Shown here one piece after another: positions 54,480-62,661 of a stretch of DNA of 64,000 nucleotides. The notes beneath the pieces were generated by a model. The model was not told where the DNA came from, did no database searches, and was given only the letters and a program-made list of their open reading frames with translations. Made by a program: the position numbers and the translations under genes. This DNA comes from Bacillus thuringiensis. GTDB lineage: Bacteria; Bacillota; Bacilli; Bacillales; Bacillaceae_G. The DNA lies in assembly GCF_014932895.1 (NCBI RefSeq), contig NZ_JACYOF010000001.1, positions 372,001-436,000 of the forward strand, read 5' to 3'. How positions within the stretch are numbered: the stretch's first letter is position 1; each line of letters opens with the position of its first letter.

Positions 54480-57185
54480 ATGTTAAATTTACAAAGACAA
54501 GAAACAAAACAAGCTTACGATCAAGATAGCATGAAAACAAATAACGAATTATTAGTGGAAGTTGCAACACAGGATGTAAACTCTGCGTTAAAACTTTTAG
54601 AAACAACAGAGAATGGAATCTCTAAACAAGAAGCGGCTCGTAGACTTTCTTTATACGGTCCGAACGAAATTGCTCATAATAAAACATTGCCATGGTATAT
54701 TCAATTTTTGCTGGCATTTAAAAATCCATTTATTTTTGTTTTATTGGCACTTGGAGCACTCTCTTTTTTCACAGATGATATACAAGGAACGCTTGTCGTA
54801 TCTGTAATGGTACTACTAAGTGCAACGATTCGTTTTTCCCAAGAATTTCGTTCTCAAAAAGCGGCAGATAAGTTAAAAGCTATGGTTCGAACAACTGCAA
54901 GCGTCTTTAGAATAAACGGGTTTATACATGAAACAAAAAACGTGACAAATTTAAATCGAAACCTTACAACAGAAATTCCAATTGAAGAACTTGTACCTGG
55001 TGATATCATCTCACTTTCAGCCGGTGATATCGTTCCAGCTGATGTGCGTATCTTATCCGCTAAAGATTTATTTGTAAATCAATCTTCTTTAACAGGAGAA
55101 GCACTTCCAGTAGAAAAATACGAAAACTGCTACCATACAGAAAATAAACATATATTACCGAAAAGCATAAAAAATAATTACAATCCGCTTGATATGGAAA
55201 ACCTTTGTTTCATGGGAACAAATATTGTTAGCGGTAGTGCAAAAGCTATAGTCGTCTCCACTAGTACAGACACTTATTTTGGTTCTTTAGCAAAGAAAGT
55301 AATTGGCAAACGTGCAGAAACAAGCTTTGATAAAGGAGTAAACAAAGTAAGTTGGCTCTTAATTACGTTCATGCTTATTATGGCGCCTATCGTCCTTCTC
55401 ATTAATGGTTTCACAAAAGGGGATTGGCAAGAAGCTTTCTTCTTCGCTATTGCTGTTGCAGTGGGCCTTACACCTGAAATGTTACCAATGATTGTAACTG
55501 CTAATTTAGCAAAAGGTGCCGTTAACATGTCTAAACAAAAAGTAATTGTAAAGCAGCTAAACTCTATTCAAAATCTAGGGGCTATGAACATTCTTTGTAC
55601 GGATAAAACAGGTACATTGACAGAAGATAAAGTTGTGCTTGTTCGCCATTTAGACCCTAATGGGAAGGAATGTAATCGCGTATTACAATTTGCATATTTA
55701 AATAGCTTCTATCAAACTGGATTGAAAAATTTAATAGATAAAGCTGTTATTGGACATACAGAGGGAAATCATAAATTCGACCCTTCAATGTTTCAAAAAA
55801 TAGATGAAATTCCATTTGATTTTGCTCGCCGTCGTATGTCCGTCATCGTCAAAGACATTTCAGGTGAACATACAATGGTTTGTAAAGGGGCAGTAGAAGA
55901 AATTTTATCCATTTGTAACTACACTGAAATGGATGGGCAAGTTATTCCACTTACCGAGGAAATGCGCTCAAATGTTAAACAACTAAGTGAGACATTGAAT
56001 AGTGAAGGTATGCGTGTTATTGCTGTAGCCTACAAAAATCATAACAAGCCAATTCATAAAGCTTATACAGTACAAGATGAATCGTCTATGGTTCTTGCTG
56101 GATATATCGGATTTTTAGATCCGCCTAAACCATCTACAGCTTCTGCCATTCAAGCATTACAGAAACATGGCGTACAAGTGAAGATATTAACTGGCGATAA
56201 TGAGATTGTTACAAAAAAAGTTTGTAAAGAAGTTGGATTGGATATTGGTGAACCAATACTCGGTTACGAGATCGATTCTTTACCTGATAAAGCATTAGCA
56301 AAACTGGCAGAAGAAACGACCGTATTTGCGAAGCTCAATCCAATGCAAAAATCCCGCATTATACGTGTATTACAAGGAAACGGTCATACTGTAGGTTATA
56401 TGGGAGATGGCATTAACGATGCCGTAGCATTACGTGAAGCTGATGTTGGCATATCTGTTGATACCGCTACTGATATCGCAAAAGAGTCTTCCGATATTAT
56501 TTTACTTGAAAAGAGTTTAACTATATTAGAAGCCGGTATTTTAGAAGGGCGCACTACGTTCGGAAATATTTTAAAATATATCAAAATGACGGCTAGCTCT
56601 AACTTCGGAAATGTATTTAGTGTATTAGTGGCAAGTGCGTTCATTCCATTTTTACCGATGCTTGCTATCCATTTATTAATCCAGAACTTGCTGTATGATA
56701 TTTCACAACTTTCCATTCCATGGGACAAAATGGATAAAGAGTTTTTAGAAAAACCAAGAAAATGGGATACGGCAAATTTACGTAACTTCATTATTTGCAT
56801 CGGTCCAATTAGCTCCATATTTGATATTATCACATTTGTAATCATGTGGAATGTCTTTGGCGCAAATACACCTAGCGAACAATCATTATTCCAGTCTGGT
56901 TGGTTTGTCGTTGGATTGCTAACGCAAACTTTAATTGTTCACATGATAAGAACACAGAAGATTCCATTTATTCAAAGTACTGCATCAACACCGGTTATTT
57001 TATTAACTGCTTGTATTATGGCAATCGGAATTTATATTCCATTCTCGCCACTTGGCGCAGCAGTTGGTTTACAAGCATTACCACTTAGCTACTTCCCTTG
57101 GTTAGTAGGAATTTTACTCGGATACGCGATATTAACACAATTCCTGAAAAAACTATATATCAAAAAGTTTCATAGTTGGTTATAA
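54480..57185 (+). CDS. mgtA: P-type Mg2+-transporting ATPase MgtA
   Basis: A 901-residue P3B-type ATPase. N-terminal cation-ATPase domain (SLYGPNEIAHNKT), actuator TGE in NQSSLTGEALPVEKY, membrane motif VGLTPEMLPMIVTANLAKGA, phosphorylation site CTDKTGTLTED, nucleotide-domain KGA, hinge MGDGINDAVALREADVGISV, and ten predicted membrane helices. It imports Mg2+ under limitation. The true start is ATG 54480, seven bases behind AAAGGAGG, and the longer ATG frame starts inside the SD hairpin. M-box control and mgtC downstream support the role. Confidence 0.96.
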   Translation: MLNLQRQETKQAYDQDSMKTNNELLVEVATQDVNSALKLLETTENGISKQEAARRLSLYGPNEIAHNKTLPWYIQFLLAFKNPFIFVLLALGALSFFTDDIQGTLVVSVMVLLSATIRFSQEFRSQKAADKLKAMVRTTASVFRINGFIHETKNVTNLNRNLTTEIPIEELVPGDIISLSAGDIVPADVRILSAKDLFVNQSSLTGEALPVEKYENCYHTENKHILPKSIKNNYNPLDMENLCFMGTNIVSGSAKAIVVSTSTDTYFGSLAKKVIGKRAETSFDKGVNKVSWLLITFMLIMAPIVLLINGFTKGDWQEAFFFAIAVAVGLTPEMLPMIVTANLAKGAVNMSKQKVIVKQLNSIQNLGAMNILCTDKTGTLTEDKVVLVRHLDPNGKECNRVLQFAYLNSFYQTGLKNLIDKAVIGHTEGNHKFDPSMFQKIDEIPFDFARRRMSVIVKDISGEHTMVCKGAVEEILSICNYTEMDGQVIPLTEEMRSNVKQLSETLNSEGMRVIAVAYKNHNKPIHKAYTVQDESSMVLAGYIGFLDPPKPSTASAIQALQKHGVQVKILTGDNEIVTKKVCKEVGLDIGEPILGYEIDSLPDKALAKLAEETTVFAKLNPMQKSRIIRVLQGNGHTVGYMGDGINDAVALREADVGISVDTATDIAKESSDIILLEKSLTILEAGILEGRTTFGNILKYIKMTASSNFGNVFSVLVASAFIPFLPMLAIHLLIQNLLYDISQLSIPWDKMDKEFLEKPRKWDTANLRNFIICIGPISSIFDIITFVIMWNVFGANTPSEQSLFQSGWFVVGLLTQTLIVHMIRTQKIPFIQSTASTPVILLTACIMAIGIYIPFSPLGAAVGLQALPLSYFPWLVGILLGYAILTQFLKKLYIKKFHSWL

Positions 57186-57188
57186 AAA

Positions 57189-57216
57189 TGAGAATGAGTG
57201 GGCACTCCCCACTCAT
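57189..57216 (+). other. Intercistronic hairpin between mgtA and mgtC
   Basis: AATGAGTGGG / CCCACTCATT with a five-base loop and no T run, so more likely an mRNA-stability or processing hairpin than a terminator. Confidence 0.5.
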
Positions 57217-57259
57217 TCCTACAAAACATAACATGTACTAATGTATGGAGGTGAACCTG

Positions 57260-57961
57260 ATGGTATGGTATGACATCGTATTAAGATTATTTATAGCAAT
57301 CATTGTAGGTGCTTGCATCGGAATGGAACGACAATGGAGACACAGGATGGCCGGGCTACGGACAAATGCTCTCGTATCACTTGGTGCCTGTATATTTGTT
57401 TTATTATCCGTCATGCTTGTTCATGATGCCAGTCCATCACGCATTGCTGCTCAAGTTGTTAGTGGTATTGGCTTTTTAGGGGGCGGTGTGATTATCCGCG
57501 ACGGTTTTAGTATTAGGGGCCTAAATACTGCGGCTACTTTATGGTGTGCAGCTGCTGTTGGCACTCTCACAGGCGCTGGTTTCCTCGTTGCAGCTATGTT
57601 AGGTGCAGCCGGCGTTTTACTAGCAAATATACTACTTCGCCCCATCGCTCTCTTTATGAACAATAAATCAAAAGAAGACTCACCTGAACAAACGAACTAC
57701 TTACTTTCTCTTACTTGTTCAGAAGAAAATGAAGCACATATTCGTTTTTTACTCATGCACATGGTAAGTTCCGAAGGCATCGGTTTAAAAGAATTGTACA
57801 GTGAAGACGTTGATTCTAACCAAAAAGTATGTATACAAGCCACATTACATTGTAATACCAATGCAGCTGTCTTAATTGAAAAAATAGTAAGTAGAATGCT
57901 ATTAGAATCTGGTGTTACTGCTGCCGGTTGGAAAACTTCATTAGATTTAGAGGCGAGTTAA
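57260..57961 (+). CDS. mgtC: MgtC/SapB family membrane protein
   Basis: A 233-residue protein with the MgtC N-terminal core: ACIGMERQWRHRMAGLRTNA, then LVSLGACIFVLLSV, GIGFLGGGVIIRDG and GLNTAATLWCAAAVGTLTG. A soluble ACT-like C-terminal domain follows (LLSLTCSEENEAHIRFLL). MgtC proteins help growth at low Mg2+ and some regulate ATP synthase. The ATG at 57260 behind GGAGGTG is the start. 75 bp after mgtA with no terminator between, so probably under the same M-box. Confidence 0.92.
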   Translation: MVWYDIVLRLFIAIIVGACIGMERQWRHRMAGLRTNALVSLGACIFVLLSVMLVHDASPSRIAAQVVSGIGFLGGGVIIRDGFSIRGLNTAATLWCAAAVGTLTGAGFLVAAMLGAAGVLLANILLRPIALFMNNKSKEDSPEQTNYLLSLTCSEENEAHIRFLLMHMVSSEGIGLKELYSEDVDSNQKVCIQATLHCNTNAAVLIEKIVSRMLLESGVTAAGWKTSLDLEAS

Positions 57962-57965
57962 TAAT

Positions 57966-58003
57966 GAAAGGTGTCATGATATATACTACTCCATGACACC
58001 TTC
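57966..58003. terminator. Weak bidirectional terminator between mgtC and dinB
   Basis: Stem AAGGTGTCATG / CATGACACCTT with a long loop and poor T tails. Confidence 0.5.
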
Positions 58004-59241
58004 TACATAAACTTATTTTCTAATTTTTGCTGAAACGATTTTTCTTGTTTACGCAATAACTGGCTACCACGTTGTAAGAGTGATGTTCCATACTTATCAT
58101 TAATTTGATCAATGACAGCAAGTAGCGGTTCTTTTTTCGCATCTTCTTCAAATGAAAACAAATCTAATTGTTTCACCGATTCTGTCTTCCATTCTATTTC
58201 AGTAGCTGTAACACCTAGTAAACGAACAGAATCTCCATCCCAATGTTGCTTCCATAAACGGGATGCTGCCTGAAAAATATCTCGTTCTTCCCAAATCGCA
58301 TTTTTCAATTGCTTACTCCGCGTTACTGTCCGCCTATCATGGTATTTAATCATAATTTGAATATTATAGCTGACAAGAGTTCGCTTTTGTAATCTTTTAC
58401 TCACTGATTTTGATAGACGTTCTAACATATCAAGTAATTCTTTCTCTTCATCCATATCCTTTGAAAAAGTCGTCGAATTGCCAATACTTTTATGTTGTCC
58501 CATTTGATTCGGATCAACTTCCCTATCATCCATACCTTTTGCACGCCTTTGTAAATCAACACCGTGCTTTCCAATTTTGGCGCGGATGATATGCTCCTCT
58601 CCTTTTGCCAACTGTTCAATTGTATGAATATGAATGTCATTTAGTTTTTCAGCTGTTTTCTCTCCAATTCCATGCATGGCTGCAACTGGCCGTGGCCAAA
58701 TGACTTCCGGGATATCACGTTTTCTAAGCACTGTAATACCAAGTGGCTTCTTCATATCAGAAGCAGTCTTTGCTAAGAAAAGATTTGGAGCAATTCCGAT
58801 GCTACATGGAAGCTGTAACTCTGTTAATAACGCTTGTTGAATCATCTTTGCAATTTCAATGGGCGAACCAAGCGCATAACAATCTGTAATATCTAAATAT
58901 CCTTCATCTATAGAGACTGGTTGTATTTTTTCTGTAAAACGGGAAAGTATTTGAAACATTTGAAATGAAGCTTCGCGATATAATATAAAATTAGGACGCC
59001 TTACAACTAATTGTGGGCATAACCTTTTTGCTTCCCAAAGAGGCATCGTCGTACGTATGCCATATTCTCTCGCTTCATAACTGCATGTTATAATAATTCC
59101 TTTTCTTTCTTTTTCATTTCCAGCAATCGCTAATGGCTTTCCTTGTAATGATGAGTCATGAGCAATTTCAACAGATGCGAAAAAACAATTCATATCTACG
59201 TGTAAAATAACACGACCATTTTTCGGATACATTTCTCGCAT
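58003..59241 (-). CDS. dinB: DNA polymerase IV (Y-family translesion polymerase)
   Basis: A 412-residue DinB polymerase. Catalytic motifs are HVDMNCFFASVE (Asp), CSYEAREYGIRTTMPLWEAK and SIDEGYLDIT (Asp-Glu). The helix-hairpin-helix is AAMHGIGEKTAEKLNDI. A little-finger domain (NSTTFSKDMDEEKELLDML) and a C-terminal beta-clamp-binding type motif (KQLDLF) follow. B. subtilis yqjH orthologue by context. A LexA box lies in front. Confidence 0.95.
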   Translation of the reverse strand: MREMYPKNGRVILHVDMNCFFASVEIAHDSSLQGKPLAIAGNEKERKGIIITCSYEAREYGIRTTMPLWEAKRLCPQLVVRRPNFILYREASFQMFQILSRFTEKIQPVSIDEGYLDITDCYALGSPIEIAKMIQQALLTELQLPCSIGIAPNLFLAKTASDMKKPLGITVLRKRDIPEVIWPRPVAAMHGIGEKTAEKLNDIHIHTIEQLAKGEEHIIRAKIGKHGVDLQRRAKGMDDREVDPNQMGQHKSIGNSTTFSKDMDEEKELLDMLERLSKSVSKRLQKRTLVSYNIQIMIKYHDRRTVTRSKQLKNAIWEERDIFQAASRLWKQHWDGDSVRLLGVTATEIEWKTESVKQLDLFSFEEDAKKEPLLAVIDQINDKYGTSLLQRGSQLLRKQEKSFQQKLENKFM

Positions 59242-59258
59242 ACTATTCCCCCTAACCA

Positions 59259-59270
59259 GAACGTTCGTTC
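59259..59270. promoter_or_regulatory. LexA (SOS) box of dinB
   Basis: GAACGTTCGTTC fits the Gram-positive SOS core GAACNNNNGTTC exactly, 18 bp upstream of the dinB start codon. Confidence 0.8.
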
Positions 59271-59383
59271 TTTCATTATATCAAATTTTGCACAATAGTT
59301 ATAATAATTACTTGTTCTTTTTCATTTATATCTTTGCTATCATTCATACAAAATGGATATAGATGTAAAAGGGGCTGATTATT

Positions 59384-59595
59384 ATGAAATCAACTGATAA
59401 ACTTAACTATACGTTCCTTGTGATTATATATTAATCATCTCAATTAATTATTTGGTACTTCTGATTTTTGACATTAATACGGCTGGATTCTCCCCTCGCC
59501 TAGTACATATAGCAACAACTTATATATTGCCATGGATTTTCTTATATTGGCTTATCCGTCTTGTAAAAGCCATTGAACCAAAAGAAAAAGCGTGT
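59384..59595 (+). pseudogene. Frameshifted small membrane-protein gene
   Basis: ATG 59384 with GGGGCTGATT upstream gives MKSTDKLNYTFLVIIY and then TAA. The next frame continues as a hydrophobic protein: LIISINYLVLLIFDINTAGF, SPRLVHIATTYILPWIFLYW, LIRLVKAIEPKEK. One indel near 59422-59432 would join them into a two-helix protein of about 65-70 residues. The continuing frame has no natural stop before it runs into the yqjE terminator. Confidence 0.45.
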
Positions 59596-59622
59596 AAATC
59601 ACAATTGATTTACACGCTTTTT
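59583..59622 (-). terminator. Terminator after yqjE
   Basis: Perfect 17-bp stem AAAAAGCGTGTAAATCA / TGATTTACACGCTTTTT with a four-base loop. Confidence 0.9.
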
Positions 59623-59630
59623 CTATTAAA

Positions 59631-60749
59631 TTATTTCGCTACTTCTTCAATAATCGCAACCACTAATTCTGCTGTTTTTGCTAATTCTTCAACAGGAATC
59701 TTCTCGTTTGTTGTATGAATTTCTTCATAACCAACCGCTAAGTTAACTGTTGGGATACCGTGTCCTGCAATTACGTTTGCATCACTTCCACCACCACTTT
59801 GGTGAAGAGAAGGTGTACGACCAATTTTTGTAGCTGCACGTTTTGCAACTTCTACAACGTGGTCGCCATCAGCAAATTTAAAACCTGGGTACATAACGTT
59901 TACTTCAACGTCTGCTTGACCGCCCATTTCTTTTGCAGTTGTTTCAAATGCTTCTTTCATTTTCGCAACTTGTGCTTCCATTTTCTCATTGATTAAAGAA
60001 CGAGCTTCTGCAAAAATTTGTACATGATCGCAAACGATATTTGTTTGTGTACCACCTTCAAAACGTCCAATATTTGCAGTCGTTTCAGAATCAATACGAC
60101 CAAGTGGCATCTTCGCAATTGCTTTCGCTGCGATAGTAATTGCAGATACACCTTTTTCCGGTGCTACACCAGCGTGAGCTGTTTTTCCGCGAATAATTGC
60201 ATTCACTTTCGCTTGCGTTGGAGCTGCAACAACGATTTCACCAACTTTTCCATCGCTATCTAATGCGTAACCATATTTCGCTGTAATACGCTCACGGTCT
60301 AGCGCTTTTGCACCAACAAGACCAGATTCCTCTCCAACTGTAATAATAAATTCAATTTTACCATGAGGAATGTTTTTCTCTTTTAAAACACGAATTGCTT
60401 CGAACATTGATGCTAATCCTGCTTTATCATCCGCCCCTAAAATTGTAGTACCATCTGATACGATATATCCATCTTTAATAGAAGGCTTAATTCCATTACC
60501 AGGAACTACTGTATCCATATGAGAAGTAAAGTAAATTGTATCAACATCTTCTTTTGTTGCTGGTAAAGTACAAATTAAGTTACCTGCACCATGACCAGTT
60601 ACAGCCATTGTGTCATCTTCAAACACTTCTACACCTAAAGCTGTAAATTTCTCTGTTAATACTTTGCAAATTTCTGCTTCAAATTTCGTTTCAGAATCTA
60701 CTTGTACTAATTCCATAAATTCATTTACTAAACGTTCTTGATTAATCAT
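59631..60749 (-). CDS. yqjE: M20-family metallopeptidase, peptidase T-like (YqjE)
   Basis: A 372-residue di-zinc peptidase. FTSHMDTVVPG (His, Asp), LGADDKAGLASMFEAI (Asp), TVGEESGLVGAKAL (Glu-Glu), and AHAGVAPEKGVSAI in the dimerisation domain. Close in length and pattern to B. subtilis YqjE and to tripeptidase T. It probably trims an N-terminal residue from small peptides. Single gene with its own terminator. Confidence 0.9.
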   Translation of the reverse strand: MINQERLVNEFMELVQVDSETKFEAEICKVLTEKFTALGVEVFEDDTMAVTGHGAGNLICTLPATKEDVDTIYFTSHMDTVVPGNGIKPSIKDGYIVSDGTTILGADDKAGLASMFEAIRVLKEKNIPHGKIEFIITVGEESGLVGAKALDRERITAKYGYALDSDGKVGEIVVAAPTQAKVNAIIRGKTAHAGVAPEKGVSAITIAAKAIAKMPLGRIDSETTANIGRFEGGTQTNIVCDHVQIFAEARSLINEKMEAQVAKMKEAFETTAKEMGGQADVEVNVMYPGFKFADGDHVVEVAKRAATKIGRTPSLHQSGGGSDANVIAGHGIPTVNLAVGYEEIHTTNEKIPVEELAKTAELVVAIIEEVAK

Positions 60750-60831
60750 AAGACTGCGCCTCCTGCACTACCATTATGTATGTAACACTATTAATTATAA
60801 CAGAATTTCGCAAAAGTTTCGAAATACATAA

Positions 60832-60871
60832 CAAAAAACAGATGGTTTGCACGTCTAGATAACCACCTGCT
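60832..60871 (-). terminator. Terminator after the GNAT gene
   Basis: Stem CAGGTGGTT / AACCATCTG (one G-U) plus six T on the minus strand. Confidence 0.65.
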
Positions 60872-60876
60872 TTCTA

Positions 60877-61422
60877 TTACTCATTTAACAATACCCAGCG
60901 CATATGATCTTCCCACACTCCATTTACCATTAACATCTTCCTAGATACGCCCTCATATTGGAAGCCTATCTTCGTCACTACTTGTATAGATGCTAAATTA
61001 CGAGGCATAATCGGCGCTTCTATACGATGTAAATGAAATTCCTCAAAAGCAACTTGAATTGCTTTTCTAAGCGCTTCTGTCGTGTAACCTTTATTTAACT
61101 CTTCCATATCTAATTTATAACCGAGTACACAAGATTGATAAATACCACGAACGATTAAACTAAATGAAATGCAACCAATTATTTTCGTATCATCACCTTT
61201 TTTAAAAATCCATAGCCTGATGATCTTACCTTCTGCGAACTCTTTTCTATCCTTTTGTAATCTTTTCTTTTGATAATCTAATGTAAAAAAATCCTCTGGT
61301 CTATACTCTTCCCAAGCTTTTAAAAATTCACGATTTCTGTCGTAGTATTGAAGAACTTTTTCAGCATACGACTCATCAATTTCCCTTAAATGTAAACGAT
61401 CTGTTTCATATATTTTCATCAT
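60877..61422 (-). CDS. GNAT acetyltransferase, RimJ/YjcK type
   Basis: A 181-residue acetyltransferase of the ribosomal-protein-alanine type. IYETDRLHLREIDESYAEKV at the N-terminus, LGYKLDMEELNKGYTTEALR (acetyl-CoA loop), and PRNLASIQVVTKIGFQYEG. Start at ATG 61422 with GGAG upstream (or the next ATG). Substrate unknown. Confidence 0.87.
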   Translation of the reverse strand: MMKIYETDRLHLREIDESYAEKVLQYYDRNREFLKAWEEYRPEDFFTLDYQKKRLQKDRKEFAEGKIIRLWIFKKGDDTKIIGCISFSLIVRGIYQSCVLGYKLDMEELNKGYTTEALRKAIQVAFEEFHLHRIEAPIMPRNLASIQVVTKIGFQYEGVSRKMLMVNGVWEDHMRWVLLNE

Positions 61423-61611
61423 CGTATCTCCATTCTTCAGCTTGCATAACAAAAAAATTAATAATCCATCTTTTAATATATTCTCTACGCATACCCAAAT
61501 TTCCTGTTACATTTTGCACCCACTTCCCAAATTATGTCCTTTCTCTCCCCTTGTCCACAAATTCATTTCTCGTTACAATGAAATTGTACTGATTTGCAAG
61601 GAGGTATAACG

Positions 61612-61704
61612 ATGCATAAAAAAGCTCAAAAAATTATGGTTTATGTAATGCTAATTTCTATGCTTGTAACAACATTACTTGCTGGCGCGAGTATGTTTTG
61701 GTAA
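61612..61704 (+). CDS. prli42: Prli42, stressosome-associated mini-protein
   Basis: A 30-residue protein starting MHKKAQKIMVYVMLISMLVT, then TLLAGASMFW. A short basic N-terminus leads into a single helix. The perfect SD AAGGAGG and the terminator immediately after the stop mark a real gene. The pattern K-K-x-x-K-I-x-x-x-x-M-L-I-x-M-x-x-T-x-L-x-G-x-S-M-F matches the Prli42 family, known from Listeria as a membrane anchor of the stressosome protein RsbR. Confidence 0.85.
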   Translation: MHKKAQKIMVYVMLISMLVTTLLAGASMFW

Positions 61705-61732
61705 AAAGGACGATGTACTCGTCCTTTTTTTA
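61703..61732 (+). terminator. Terminator of prli42
   Basis: Stem AAAAAGGACGA / TCGTCCTTTTT, loop TGTAC, followed by T. Confidence 0.88.
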
Positions 61733-61748
61733 CTTTTTAAACACAATA

Positions 61749-61782
61749 AAATAAACCATCTCGAAATCGAGATGGTTTATTT
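61749..61782 (-). terminator. Terminator of the 79-residue membrane-protein gene
   Basis: Stem AAATAAACCATCTCGA / TCGAGATGGTTTATTT with a two-base loop overlapping the stop codon. Confidence 0.75.
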
Positions 61783-62016
61783 TATATAAAGTACAATCGC
61801 TATAATACTAAAGGAGAATGCCATTACAAGCGCTATTACAAAACTCATGTACTGTTTCTGCTGAAATGCCCCAATAACAAAAGTAAGATTAAGTAATGCC
61901 ATCAATACAATCGCTACAACGTACGAACATATATTAAAAGTTGCCAATATGAATGTAATCACAAATAGAAAACCAATAAAAAACTGCATATACGAAATTT
62001 TTGGATTCAAGTACAT
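61777..62016 (-). CDS. Small three-helix membrane protein
   Basis: A 79-residue protein almost entirely hydrophobic: FFIGFLFVITFILATFNI, VVAIVLMALLNLTFVIGAF, then FVIALVMAFSFSIIAIVLYI, with a QQKQ loop between helices two and three. A GGGG-containing SD precedes ATG 62016. Function unknown. Confidence 0.7.
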   Translation of the reverse strand: MYLNPKISYMQFFIGFLFVITFILATFNICSYVVAIVLMALLNLTFVIGAFQQKQYMSFVIALVMAFSFSIIAIVLYIK

Positions 62017-62084
62017 ATATGAGCAACCCCTTTATCTAATTTTATCTTTCTATACTCTCATTAACGCATGGTTATGTACACATG

Positions 62085-62645
62085 TCAAGACAACTTATTA
62101 CAATAGACAAAGCCAACCTTTTCGTTGACTTTGTCATATGCAATGGCCCCTTTTTCTTTTGCCAATTGCTGAAATGATTTTTTCGATTTCACAATCCATA
62201 CTTTCGTTCCAATTGGAATACGATCAAATAAATATTCCACATCGTTTTTCTTCATTCTTATACATCCTTGTGAAATATACTTTCCAATTGAACTCGGTTG
62301 GTTTGTTCCATGTATTCCATATTTACTTCCATCAGTTCCTCTTGCATTAAATCCAATCCACCTTGACCCAAGTGGGTTTTTTGGCGACCCACCTGGAATA
62401 TCCTTTGCAATGTAATACGGATCCTTTGCTTTCATTACAACATCAAAAGTTCCTTCTGGGGTTAATTCATTCGTTTTCCCTGTCGCTACTGGAAAAACCT
62501 TTTGAATCTTTCCATCGTTAATGTAAACTAATTTATTCGTTGCTTTATTTACAATAATAAAAGGATCTCCGGCACGTGGATTATCCCCAAGAGGCCAAAT
62601 CGGCGATAAAGAAAGACATAATATGATAGAGAGAAGATACGGCAT
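62085..62645 (-). CDS. L,D-transpeptidase (YkuD family)
   Basis: A 186-residue secreted enzyme. Signal-like start MPYLLSIILCLSLSPIW, then IIVNKATNKLVYINDGKIQK and the catalytic motif HGTNQPSSIGKYISQGCIRM (HGTxx...SxGC(I/V)R with the Cys nucleophile). YkuD enzymes form or exchange L,D-cross-links in peptidoglycan and are often linked to spores or stationary phase. No LysM domain is present. It follows yqjA by 16 bp, so both may be on one mRNA. Confidence 0.9.
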   Translation of the reverse strand: MPYLLSIILCLSLSPIWPLGDNPRAGDPFIIVNKATNKLVYINDGKIQKVFPVATGKTNELTPEGTFDVVMKAKDPYYIAKDIPGGSPKNPLGSRWIGFNARGTDGSKYGIHGTNQPSSIGKYISQGCIRMKKNDVEYLFDRIPIGTKVWIVKSKKSFQQLAKEKGAIAYDKVNEKVGFVYCNKLS

Positions 62646-62661
62646 AGATAATTCCTACCTT

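Noticed and set aside
57189-57216. Terminator between mgtA and mgtC
   Set aside because: The hairpin is perfect but lacks any T run, so readthrough into mgtC is expected.
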